Assembly: GCF_040392825.1 (NCBI RefSeq)
Contig: NZ_JBEBVH010000030.1
Coordinates: forward strand, 1-23,356
Length of the DNA: 23,356 bases
Direction of reading: 5' to 3'
Origin: Pseudopedobacter sp040392825
Lineage (GTDB): Bacteria; Bacteroidota; Bacteroidia; Sphingobacteriales; Sphingobacteriaceae
Shown piece after piece: positions 16,560 to 23,356 of this stretch (its first letter is position 1; each line of letters starts with the position of its first letter). The notes under the pieces were generated by a model, which made no database searches, was not told the origin of the DNA, and worked only from the letters and a program-made list of their open reading frames with translations. The position numbers and the translations under genes are program-made.

Positions 16560-17804
16560 TTAATTATTTTTAAGATATTGAACAGCAGTGATTGTACCGC
16601 CTTCAACTTTCAAACCCTGGGTAGCAGTTTTAGCACTTGCATCAATTTTATAGACATAGCCAATTCCGCTGGTTAGATTTACACCGATGTAAGCTGTATT
16701 TCCGTCTTTCGGCGTGTAATTAGTTGATGTCAAACTTTTGATTTCTCCTAAAGCAGGTAAGCCGCTAATTTTGTTTACTGTTTTAGCAGCTACATCCAAT
16801 ACTGCTAATTCTTTACCGGTTGTGTAGGCACCTTTCTCTGCCTTGGGCTGAATATTTGCAATGAATTTGTTATTACCAACATAAATCCAATTGGTAATAA
16901 CATAACCATTAGAAGCCTGTTCAAAATCGAGATAATAACTATCAAAAGCTTCTGTTCCGCTTTTAATCCGTGTAATTGCAGATGGCTGTGTATCGGTGAA
17001 TCTTTTAACATTTTTATCTCCAACTTTATCAGAAGTTGTTGCTACAGAAGTAGAGAAAGCATAAATATCACCGTTTTCTACTACACCTAAGCCGTTTGTA
17101 AAATACCTGCCTATAAAACTTGTACGATCGTCATGAATTGTTTTCTCTAATTGCATTTCTGGATAGGAATATACAGCAATCCATGCCTGATCATGGAAAT
17201 CAGAGTCAAAGCTTCCATTTTTTATAGGAAAGAAAGGAGCATAAACTTTATTACCTACCTGTTGTAGCCAGCTAAAATGGGCTATCTCTCCGTTGTTCGC
17301 AGGAGCTAAAGCATCTAAAGTACCTTCTTTTGTAATTTGAAGGCTATTTGTACTTACCTGGTAATAAGTATATAATGTGCTTCCTGCGGTATTTATTGTT
17401 CTTGGAACCTTAGTTAACAAGATGTCATCGTTAACTGCAGCAAAAGCCTGAACTGTTTCTGTTTGAAAGTTTGTCAATTTATTCAGTCGGCCATTAGCGT
17501 TATTATAAGCAGTTACAGCTCCTGGGTTTCCTTGTCCATATAACATACTAAAGAACTTTCCTTTATGTGTAAGATAGTAACGATAGGTACCATCCTGTTC
17601 AAGACCGTTACCAAAAGTAGAAGTAGAACCATTATCTAAACTCGGTACGTTTATAAGATAATCTGCTACTCCGGTTGAAGCTACCGGAGTTACGGTTACA
17701 ATATATTCTCCACGAGTAACATTAGAAGGGTTATCTTTTTTACAAGCGGTAAAAATTGCTGCTGTTGCCACAATGGCAAGCGCTTTTGTAAGCTGTGTTT
17801 TCAT
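16560..17804 (-). CDS. DUF4374 lipoprotein, XusB-like siderophore-binding protein
   Basis: A 414-residue lipoprotein: the signal ends in IFTAC with Cys21, followed by KKDN, which resembles the surface-localisation signal of Bacteroidota. The mature part is all beta, with propeller-like repeats (GKFFSMLYGQ, NGDIYAFSTSV, NGYVITNWIYVGNNKFIAN, GNTAYIGVNL). DUF4374 contains XusB of Bacteroides thetaiotaomicron, a surface lipoprotein that binds enterobactin-type siderophores and works with the receptor XusA and the reductase XusC. The gene is 18 bp after an XusA-like receptor, the same pairing. Binding of siderophores here is inferred from family and context; the ligand is not predictable. Confidence 0.86.
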   Translation of the reverse strand: MKTQLTKALAIVATAAIFTACKKDNPSNVTRGEYIVTVTPVASTGVADYLINVPSLDNGSTSTFGNGLEQDGTYRYYLTHKGKFFSMLYGQGNPGAVTAYNNANGRLNKLTNFQTETVQAFAAVNDDILLTKVPRTINTAGSTLYTYYQVSTNSLQITKEGTLDALAPANNGEIAHFSWLQQVGNKVYAPFFPIKNGSFDSDFHDQAWIAVYSYPEMQLEKTIHDDRTSFIGRYFTNGLGVVENGDIYAFSTSVATTSDKVGDKNVKRFTDTQPSAITRIKSGTEAFDSYYLDFEQASNGYVITNWIYVGNNKFIANIQPKAEKGAYTTGKELAVLDVAAKTVNKISGLPALGEIKSLTSTNYTPKDGNTAYIGVNLTSGIGYVYKIDASAKTATQGLKVEGGTITAVQYLKNN

Positions 17805-17822
17805 TTTCTATGATTTTAATTA

Positions 17823-20171
17823 TTATTTGTTTAAAAAGTATCGGAGATTGAGATAAAAGCCGCGACTGGGTTTTTGTAGACTAAAATTGTCGTACAACAA
17901 GGCATCGGTTACATTTCTGGCTTCCAAACCTATATTATATCTGCCATTAGCTAAGCTGTATACTATATTGATATCGTGTGACAGTTGTTGTGGTATTTCT
18001 TTTTTTTCGGCTTCAGCACTAATTTCTCCCATACTAGGCCAGTATAGCCAAAATGCATGTACGTATAGCAGGTTGTAACCGATATTGAGATTGTTTCCTT
18101 TTTGTCCAATATTCTTTAATGATACAGATATATCGGTATTTCCAAATAGATAGGGGATATTGGGCATTTGATCTTTATATAAAGGGCTAACTATACTATA
18201 GCCAGGCTCCCTTTTTTGCATATTCTGGATATACTGATACGTAGCACTTAAACCCGCAGATAACCATTGTTTATAAGAATATCTTATTTCTGTGTCACCT
18301 CCGAATGTACGTACGCCATCCCGGTTATCAGCTACTAGTTTAGACTGGTTGTTATTAAGACGCCTATAAATAAAGTCTGTTGCATATCTGTAAATCCCGT
18401 TAGCAGTTATAGAGAACTTATTATCTTTATTAAGATCGAAACCATAAATAAAACCAATATTGGCGTTATTGCTGGATTCAGGTTTAAGATTAGAATTACC
18501 TTCTATATTTTCCATATCGCCAAATATTTCAAAGGCTTCTGGCATTTTATTGGTTAATTCATAAGATGCCTTTAATTGTAGCGATGGATTAACAAAATAG
18601 GTAACAGCGGCGCCATAACCAATTTTTTGTGTATTCCCTTTATTGTTGCTACTACCATTAATAACTGTTTGCGAGAGATATTTTCCGAAGAAATTCATAC
18701 TATATTTATCTTTTATCGCATAACTGTAAGCTAATCCCGTAATGTTTTTATGGGTTTTCTTAATAGGTTCATTTAAGTCATTTAATGGATTCAATAAATC
18801 ATTACCTTCTCTATTAAAGGTGCTATAGGAATTGCTTAAAGCTAAAGATTGCTTTTCGTTAATTTGATAATTAGCCATTGCTGTAGCTAAGCCATTATTG
18901 TTTCTATATTTATACAAACTTCTGGAGCTTTCTCCGCTAGAGCCATGCGGTTTTATATTACCATACCAGTCAAATCGGACGTTCATGGTATCGATATTTT
19001 TTTCATAGCCAAGATTGTAATTGGCGGTTAATGCAATATCCAGCCCCTTTATTAAATTGTCTTTTTTGTATTTAAGACTAGGCATAATAATGTTACCCCG
19101 GCGATGCCAGCCTCCAAAAACGGTCTGCATACGGGCACCGGTTTGTATTTCTTTGTAATTTTTTCCAAGTGTAATTCCAAAGAGTAATTTGTCTGCATAT
19201 TTTTTATCTACCACACCTATGCTGGTAATCAGTGTTTCATTATGGTAGGTATCATGAAATCTCCTTAATGTGGTTTTTGGAGCATATGCTCCGGTATTAA
19301 TATCTGAAGGCGCGACATTTACTTTGTAATTGTTATCAGAAAAATTCTGGAAGGCATTTATTTGGAAGGTTAATCCTTTTTTAGAGGTGGCTGCTGCGTT
19401 TATTACACTTCTATGTGTATTAAAAGATCCATGTGAATAAGAGATATCGATATAATTACGATAGCGATCGCCTGTGATAATATTGATAGCACCACCTAAT
19501 GCATCTGAACCAAGCCAGACCGGAACTACTCCTTTATAGACTTCAATCCTATCTGCCAGATTGATAGGGATGTTGTTAATCTGGAAAGATGAACCGAAAT
19601 TGTCCATCGGAATACCGTCGATGAAATATTTGATATGATCACCGGAGAAGCCATTTAAAGAAAGATTAAAATTGGAACCAACGCCTCCCGATTCTCTCAC
19701 TCTTACACCTGCAACTCTATCCAGTGCTCCTGAAATATCCAGAGTTGTATTGTAAAGTTTTTTGGCGTCAATAGCTGTAATATTATAGGCTTGTCTGTTG
19801 GCTTCCTGGGCTTCTGTTCTCCCAATAACAGAAACGGTTTGCATCTGTTGAACATTTGTAGAGAGACGAAAATTAAGAGACTGATTTTCTCCGGATTTTA
19901 ATGAAATCTCTTTGGAAATGCTGGTCATTCCTACAGATGAAACCTGTACTGTTTGTTTCCCTGCCGGAATGTTTTTTAGATTGAATTGCCCGTTGAAGTC
20001 TGATGTGGTACTTGAAGTCGAATTTACGATTTTCACCAGTGCGCCAGGTACAGGTTCTCCATTTTCATCTGTGATTTTGCCATTGATACCAGACTTTTGA
20101 TTTTGGGCAAAAGAGTTGAATAAGTTGATGAGCAAAAAAGCTCCAATAAGCAAAAATTTCCTAATTTGCAT
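17823..20171 (-). CDS. TonB-dependent siderophore receptor, XusA-like
   Basis: A 782-residue outer-membrane receptor. The parts are a signal peptide (1-22), a CarboxypepD_reg-like domain (about 28-110, GKITDENGEPVPGALVKI), a possible TonB box around QTVSVIGRT, a plug (about 125-235, VAGVRVRESGG, FIDGIPMDNFG, EVYKGVVPVWLGSDALGGAINI) and a 22-strand-type barrel ending GFYLNLRYFLNK. Together with the DUF4374 lipoprotein downstream and the PepSY protein upstream it matches the XusABC arrangement for importing iron bound to foreign siderophores. The 184-bp gap before it contains four hairpins that would lie in the mRNA between DUF4198 and this gene. Its relative expression within the operon may therefore be set by RNA structure. 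Confidence 0.9.
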   Translation of the reverse strand: MQIRKFLLIGAFLLINLFNSFAQNQKSGINGKITDENGEPVPGALVKIVNSTSSTTSDFNGQFNLKNIPAGKQTVQVSSVGMTSISKEISLKSGENQSLNFRLSTNVQQMQTVSVIGRTEAQEANRQAYNITAIDAKKLYNTTLDISGALDRVAGVRVRESGGVGSNFNLSLNGFSGDHIKYFIDGIPMDNFGSSFQINNIPINLADRIEVYKGVVPVWLGSDALGGAINIITGDRYRNYIDISYSHGSFNTHRSVINAAATSKKGLTFQINAFQNFSDNNYKVNVAPSDINTGAYAPKTTLRRFHDTYHNETLITSIGVVDKKYADKLLFGITLGKNYKEIQTGARMQTVFGGWHRRGNIIMPSLKYKKDNLIKGLDIALTANYNLGYEKNIDTMNVRFDWYGNIKPHGSSGESSRSLYKYRNNNGLATAMANYQINEKQSLALSNSYSTFNREGNDLLNPLNDLNEPIKKTHKNITGLAYSYAIKDKYSMNFFGKYLSQTVINGSSNNKGNTQKIGYGAAVTYFVNPSLQLKASYELTNKMPEAFEIFGDMENIEGNSNLKPESSNNANIGFIYGFDLNKDNKFSITANGIYRYATDFIYRRLNNNQSKLVADNRDGVRTFGGDTEIRYSYKQWLSAGLSATYQYIQNMQKREPGYSIVSPLYKDQMPNIPYLFGNTDISVSLKNIGQKGNNLNIGYNLLYVHAFWLYWPSMGEISAEAEKKEIPQQLSHDINIVYSLANGRYNIGLEARNVTDALLYDNFSLQKPSRGFYLNLRYFLNK

Positions 20172-20199
20172 TTACTTTTAATTTGAACGTTAGAAGTTG

Positions 20200-20341
20200 C
20201 CCTCTCATCGAGGGGGTATGAACCGTACAGTTGCCGCTGTACGGTTCTTTGGACATATAAAAATTGCCGTTTTTATATATCCATGTTACAATTTGTGCCT
20301 GCCTTACCCATAACTCAAACCGACCGAGTCGGGTAAGCAGG
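20200..20341 (-). promoter_or_regulatory. Cluster of four hairpins in the gap before the XusA-like gene
   Basis: In transcript order (minus strand) there are four hairpins. First, a long stem (20331-20341 with 20298-20309, CCTGC and TTACCC blocks with one bulged base) encloses a small CGAC/GTCG hairpin. Second, a 9-bp AT stem (20270-20278 with 20255-20263) extends by three pairs beyond a mismatch. Third, a perfect 11-bp stem (20237-20247 with 20220-20230, CTGTACGGTTC). Fourth, a 5-bp CCCTC/GAGGG stem (20200-20204 with 20210-20214). The second and third have unrelated stems but the same hexaloop, CGGCAA in the RNA. None has a terminator-type U-tract. The region spans most of the 184-bp gap. 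A cis-regulatory RNA is the favoured reading; a remnant of a palindromic mobile element is the alternative. Confidence 0.7.
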
Positions 20342-20355
20342 ACTTAGTTTCTTAT

Positions 20356-21075
20356 CTATTTTACAACCTCAAAGCTGGAGGTTGCTCCTTGCCACTCGGC
20401 TTTGTATTCCTTGCCATGATGCTCTCCGCTATTTTTAGTAAAGTTACTTGCCTCAACAACGTATCTTCCCGGCCATATCGGGCTAAAATTGATGATTCCA
20501 TTGGCGTCTGTGGTGAACTCTTTTCCCCAGCCCTCCGGAGAGAAAACCGAAACATGCTTATTTGCTAATGGTTGTCCGTTTAATACAGCTTTTAGTTGTA
20601 CAGGAGTATTTAATTTATGAATTTTGGCTGCTGTAGTACTCACCTTTAAAGAGTTTGAAATAGAATTAAGATCAATAGCACTAGACTTTCCTACTGCAAC
20701 CGTTGCTATAGAAGAGAACTCGTATTTTGTTGTACCTCCCAAGTCTTTGGCTTCATGAATAACTGTAATAAAATAAATTCCTTCTTTTTCAGGAGTGAAA
20801 TTTGCAGAAAAATAATCGTCTTTAGCTACAGTATTTAACTTTACCTTTTCTTTTCCCGGAGCTGTAAGCCACAAAGAAAATTCCTTTACATCTGAATACC
20901 ATTTTTCAATTTTTTCTTTTTCATTATTCACATACTCACCATAGAATACCTTGATTTCATGCTGCTGTCCAGATTTGCCAATTGTGTTGGTCTCTATCCA
21001 TAATGCATGTGCAAATAATTGGTCCGTATTAAATATGACAAGTAATGCAAGAAGTAGTAATTTGTAAATTTTCAT
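20356..21075 (-). CDS. DUF4198 periplasmic protein in the siderophore operon
   Basis: A 239-residue protein with a signal peptide whose likely cleavage (QLFA|HALW) leaves His as the first mature residue, followed by ALWIET, as is typical of DUF4198 (PF10670). Members of this family bind metals or assist metal import in other bacteria (for example nickel NikK-type proteins). The domain has two beta-sandwich parts: residues about 23-130 (with TPEKEGIYFITVIHEA) and about 150-239 (NGQPLANKHVSVFSPEG, TDANGIINFSPIWPGRYVVEAS, EHHGKEY). It sits between the PepSY gene (34 bp upstream) and the XusA-like receptor gene, so it probably helps iron or siderophore handling in the periplasm. That role is inference. 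Confidence 0.85.
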   Translation of the reverse strand: MKIYKLLLLALLVIFNTDQLFAHALWIETNTIGKSGQQHEIKVFYGEYVNNEKEKIEKWYSDVKEFSLWLTAPGKEKVKLNTVAKDDYFSANFTPEKEGIYFITVIHEAKDLGGTTKYEFSSIATVAVGKSSAIDLNSISNSLKVSTTAAKIHKLNTPVQLKAVLNGQPLANKHVSVFSPEGWGKEFTTDANGIINFSPIWPGRYVVEASNFTKNSGEHHGKEYKAEWQGATSSFEVVK

Positions 21076-21109
21076 GATTCGATTAGTTGTGTTTTGTATT
21101 ATTTAAATT

Positions 21110-22408
21110 TTATTTTTCTGAATTTTTAGTTTGTATCACCTGCAGAACGGGAATAGATTCAGCTATAGGCTCGCTCTTTTTAAGGGCTTGCGGAATAAAC
21201 TTTTCGCGAAGTTGTGGTGTTTGGTTGCTATTATTTCCGTTTTTACGGTTTTTACCTTTTTTATTCTTTCCAAATTTGCGGCCCCACCAAATAAGAAAAC
21301 CAGTTATTGGCAGCGAAGCCCCAATTAATGTCACCAGAAATGCTAATACTTTACCGGGGAATCCCAAAATGCTACCCACATGTATGTCATAATTCATTTT
21401 CCTGAGCTTTCCTCCAAAACCAGCTTCTTCAAATGATTTGTCATAAACAGGGTGATCACCTTTAAGTTCTTTTAAAGTATGTTGATCAAACTTGTATTGT
21501 TTATTATTATAGAATTGACCACTTGTTGGGTATATGTATATGCTAATTATGGATTTTGATTTACTGGTATCCGGGAAATTATAGTAAAAGCCTTCTGCTT
21601 TAGGATTTTGTTGTATTGCTTTTGTAAAAGCCAAATCTATGGCTTGTTGAGGAGTATAGAATTTTCCGGCTTGTAAAGAATCAGACTCTAAACTGTTACG
21701 TTTAGTTTCCTTTAATGTCTCTCCCCCGGAAGTTACCCAATATAAACCCTGACTATACCATTTAATTCCCCGAACCATTCCTGTTAAAGCAATTGCCAGT
21801 AGAAATAAGAAGGAATAAAATCCTAATACATTATGCAGATCTAAGTTTACACGTTTGAAAGATGCCCCCCATTTTATTTTGAAGCTTTTTTCTTTTGTAC
21901 TTTTATTCCATTTTTTAGGATACCACCAAATTAAGCCAGTTATAAGTAATACCACAAAAACCAGTGTAGCGTAGTTTACTACAGGACGGCCAATTTCGTA
22001 AGGCAACCATAAAAACCTGTGTCCGTTTAATATGAACCTGAAAAAATCCGTTTCACCTTTTTCACGGACCTTTTTTTCGACAACTTCACCGGTATAGGGA
22101 TTTAATTTTAGTGTGGCACCTCCTTTTCTTCGCTCTCCTAAACCAACATTAACGGTGCGTCCGGATTGATAATTTGCATAAGAAATCTTCATCTCCGGAA
22201 ATTCTTTTTCCGCAATTTTTTGTATCTCTGAAGGAGTAATTACTGGCTTATTCTGGATTTCTATCCTGGTCTCGGGTTCTATCAAATATGCGGTTATTTC
22301 TTCATTGAAAACCCAAATACATCCTGTAATGCAAACTACAAATACAATGATTCCTGATATTAAACCTAACCATAAATGAAGCCAGTTATTTATCTTTCGA
22401 AAGCTCAT
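21110..22408 (-). CDS. PepSY-domain inner-membrane ferrisiderophore reductase, XusC/FoxB-like
   Basis: A 432-residue membrane protein with four main transmembrane helices (about 12-34, 145-163, 193-212 and 352-375) and two PepSY-like periplasmic regions between the first and second and between the third and fourth. Histidines sit at or near membrane edges: His11 (NWLHLWLGL), His130 (LNGHRFLW), His192 (LDLHNVLGFYS) and His343 (YDIHVGSILG). In FoxB-type reductases such residues bind two hemes, which pass electrons to release iron from siderophores in the periplasm. A basic, low-complexity C-terminal tail (GKNKKGKNRKNGNNSNQ) lies in the cytoplasm. It is the first gene of the operon, directly behind a promoter flanked by Fur-like palindromes. 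XusC of Bacteroides is the closest known parallel. Confidence 0.9.
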   Translation of the reverse strand: MSFRKINNWLHLWLGLISGIIVFVVCITGCIWVFNEEITAYLIEPETRIEIQNKPVITPSEIQKIAEKEFPEMKISYANYQSGRTVNVGLGERRKGGATLKLNPYTGEVVEKKVREKGETDFFRFILNGHRFLWLPYEIGRPVVNYATLVFVVLLITGLIWWYPKKWNKSTKEKSFKIKWGASFKRVNLDLHNVLGFYSFLFLLAIALTGMVRGIKWYSQGLYWVTSGGETLKETKRNSLESDSLQAGKFYTPQQAIDLAFTKAIQQNPKAEGFYYNFPDTSKSKSIISIYIYPTSGQFYNNKQYKFDQHTLKELKGDHPVYDKSFEEAGFGGKLRKMNYDIHVGSILGFPGKVLAFLVTLIGASLPITGFLIWWGRKFGKNKKGKNRKNGNNSNQTPQLREKFIPQALKKSEPIAESIPVLQVIQTKNSEK

Positions 22409-22411
22409 ACT

Positions 22412-22434
22412 TTATTTAGACTAATTATAAACAA
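22412..22434. promoter_or_regulatory. Fur-box-like palindrome, downstream site
   Basis: TTATTTAGACT-A-ATTATAAACAA is a 23-bp imperfect palindrome with 8 of 11 symmetrical positions matching. It lies between the -7 element and the start codon of the PepSY gene, three bases before the ATG. Reading in the opposite sense, it repeats the half-site of the site at 22470-22492 (18 of 20 bases). Repressor binding here would block transcription. Assignment to Fur is inferred from the iron-uptake context. Confidence 0.5.
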
Positions 22435-22436
22435 TG

Positions 22437-22467
22437 CAAAAGTAATGTATCTTTTTTGTTGTGCAAA
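22437..22467 (-). promoter_or_regulatory. Bacteroidota-type promoter of the siderophore operon
   Basis: On the minus strand TTTG (22464-22467) and TACTTTTG (22437-22444) are separated by exactly 19 bp. This is a full match to the Bacteroidota primary sigma consensus TTTG-N19-TAnnTTTG. It lies about 30 bp before the PepSY start codon, so the leader is short, and it points away from the terminator of the preceding receptor gene. Confidence 0.8.
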
Positions 22468-22469
22468 TT

Positions 22470-22492
22470 TTATTTGTAATTATTCTAAATAA
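22470..22492. promoter_or_regulatory. Fur-box-like palindrome, upstream site
   Basis: TTATTTGTAAT-T-ATTCTAAATAA is a 23-bp palindrome with 9 of 11 symmetrical positions matching around the central T at 22481, shaped like the 7-1-7 Fur box. It abuts the -33 element (two bases away). A second related palindrome lies on the other side of the promoter, 58 bp centre to centre. Confidence 0.6.
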
Positions 22493-22508
22493 GCTAAGGG
22501 GATCCAAT

Positions 22509-22545
22509 AAAAAAAGGTGTATTCGATTAAAATACACCTTTTTTT
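22509..22545. terminator. Intrinsic terminator after the siderophore receptor gene
   Basis: A perfect 15-bp stem (22509-22523 with 22531-22545) has core GGTGTATT/AATACACC flanked by seven A and seven T, with a seven-base loop. It begins 17 bp after the stop codon of the minus-strand receptor and would end that transcript. The symmetry allows termination in both directions. It separates this receptor from the XusABC-like operon. Confidence 0.92.
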
Positions 22546-22562
22546 ATCGCTATTGGAGCGGT

Positions 22563-23356
22563 TTAGAATCTGTAGCTAATATTGGCAGATACTGTTCTTG
22601 GTGTTTGCATTTCTACAGTAGTCCAACCTTTATAATAGGTTTTATCTGTTAAATTGTCCAGTTTAATACCGAATCTGAGCGCCTTAATATCGTAGAAAGC
22701 AGTGGCATTAAATACAGTATATGCAGGCAATGTAAATACTCCGGTTACATTATTATTTGTTATTTTGTTTTCACTCGCATAGTTTCCTCCGAAGCCTAAA
22801 CCAAATCCTTTCAATGTATTTTTACTGAATTTATATGAAGCCCAGAAATTGATCTGATCTTCAGGTCCAGCGTCTACAGGTCTTCTTCCTTCGACTTCCG
22901 GTGCAGATTTAGTCATTTTACTATCATTATGGCTGTAACCAAAAATAATATTTAAATCTGTTATTGGATTGGCAATAAGGTCTAGCTCAAAGCCTTTACT
23001 TTCTTGTGTACCATCCTGTATTTTTATATTATAATTTGTGCCATCTCTGATAATACCGACCTCACGGACAATATTGTTTACAGAAATATCATAGTAGCTA
23101 ACCGTAGCACTTAATTTATTTCTGAGAATATCTAGTTTAACCCCTCCTTCTAATTGGTTACCGTGTTGTGGTTTCATTGTTCCAGAAACATCTGCCAATG
23201 GTTGTGTTACAGGCTGAATGTTTTTAAAACCATTTAAATAATTCGCAAATAGCGAAACTTGATCTTTTACTACCTGATATACTAATCCAAATTTCGGTGA
23301 AAAGGCAGTTTGTTTATAGTCCCCGCTGGTAATATTAGTGGCCTGATTGTAACTTC
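22563..23356 (-). CDS. TonB-dependent siderophore receptor, C-terminal part (FhuA/FecA type, partial)
   Basis: The frame stays open from the window edge (first full codon at 23354) to the stop at 22563, giving about 264 residues of a longer protein whose 5' end is outside. Barrel motifs of siderophore receptors are plain: TAFSPKFGLVYQV, SLFANYLNGFKNIQP, LEGGVKLDILRNKLSATVSYYDI, QESKGFELDLIANP, RPVDAGPEDQINFWASY and a C-terminal SANISYRF ending in Phe, the outer-membrane insertion signal. The family imports ferric hydroxamate, citrate or catecholate siderophores using TonB energy. It is closed by its own terminator, so it is a separate unit from the XusABC-like operon, but both lie on one strand in an iron-uptake neighbourhood. 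Confidence 0.93.
   Translation of the reverse strand, partial: SYNQATNITSGDYKQTAFSPKFGLVYQVVKDQVSLFANYLNGFKNIQPVTQPLADVSGTMKPQHGNQLEGGVKLDILRNKLSATVSYYDISVNNIVREVGIIRDGTNYNIKIQDGTQESKGFELDLIANPITDLNIIFGYSHNDSKMTKSAPEVEGRRPVDAGPEDQINFWASYKFSKNTLKGFGLGFGGNYASENKITNNNVTGVFTLPAYTVFNATAFYDIKALRFGIKLDNLTDKTYYKGWTTVEMQTPRTVSANISYRF

Noticed and set aside
20220..20247. The GAACCGTAC ... GTACGGTTC stem resembles domain V of group II introns.
   Set aside because: The hairpin is 28 bases with a six-base loop, whereas domain V is about 34 with a GNRA-type loop and a two-base bulge. No reverse transcriptase gene or other intron domain is present. A very degenerate remnant cannot be fully excluded.

Overview
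The window is AT-rich and looks like chromosomal DNA of a soil- or plant-associated Bacteroidota, most likely Sphingobacteriaceae (Pedobacter-like). This rests on the carbohydrate-active enzyme clusters, 'outer membrane beta-barrel family' and CarboxypepD_reg-like TonB-dependent receptors, lipoproteins with acidic residues just after the lipobox Cys, DUF4374/PepSY genes, and a textbook Bacteroidota promoter (TTTG, 19 bp, TAnnTTTG). The genus assignment is inference.

Region 1 (1-2186): the last codons of a probable upstream gene, a 99-residue hypothetical protein, a small array of 11-bp tandem repeats in a convergent gap, and a MscS-type mechanosensitive channel on the minus strand.

Region 2 (2254-11525, plus strand): a compact pectin-degradation cluster. 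Eight exported enzymes follow one another with mostly very short gaps or overlaps: GH43, an alpha/beta-hydrolase esterase, CE8 pectin methylesterase, GH28 polygalacturonase, two tandem CE12 rhamnogalacturonan acetylesterases, a second alpha/beta-hydrolase esterase, and a GH105 unsaturated uronyl hydrolase lipoprotein. The esterases would strip methyl and acetyl groups, GH28 would cut polygalacturonan, GH43 would trim side chains, and GH105 would remove unsaturated end sugars left by lyases. No lyase and no SusC/SusD pair lies in the window. An imperfect inverted repeat upstream of GH43 is a candidate operator.

Region 3 (11638-16106): an exported SMP-30-like beta-propeller protein, a small RelE/ParE-type toxin-antitoxin pair, a small lipoprotein, a strong bidirectional terminator, and a stand-alone TonB-dependent receptor on the minus strand.

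Region 4 (16180-23356, all minus strand): iron/siderophore uptake. In transcription order it contains the 3' part of a FhuA/FecA-type siderophore receptor closed by its own terminator; a promoter flanked by two Fur-box-like palindromes; a PepSY inner-membrane reductase (XusC-like); a DUF4198 periplasmic protein; a receptor (XusA-like); a DUF4374 lipoprotein (XusB-like); and a small CxxC protein. The set matches the Bacteroides xenosiderophore system XusABC, with DUF4198 added. The gap between DUF4198 and the XusA-like gene carries four consecutive hairpins, two with unrelated stems but the identical six-base loop. It is the most unexplained piece of DNA here.

No gene-free stretch exceeds 300 bases. 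I saw no tRNA, rRNA, CRISPR array or intact mobile element.
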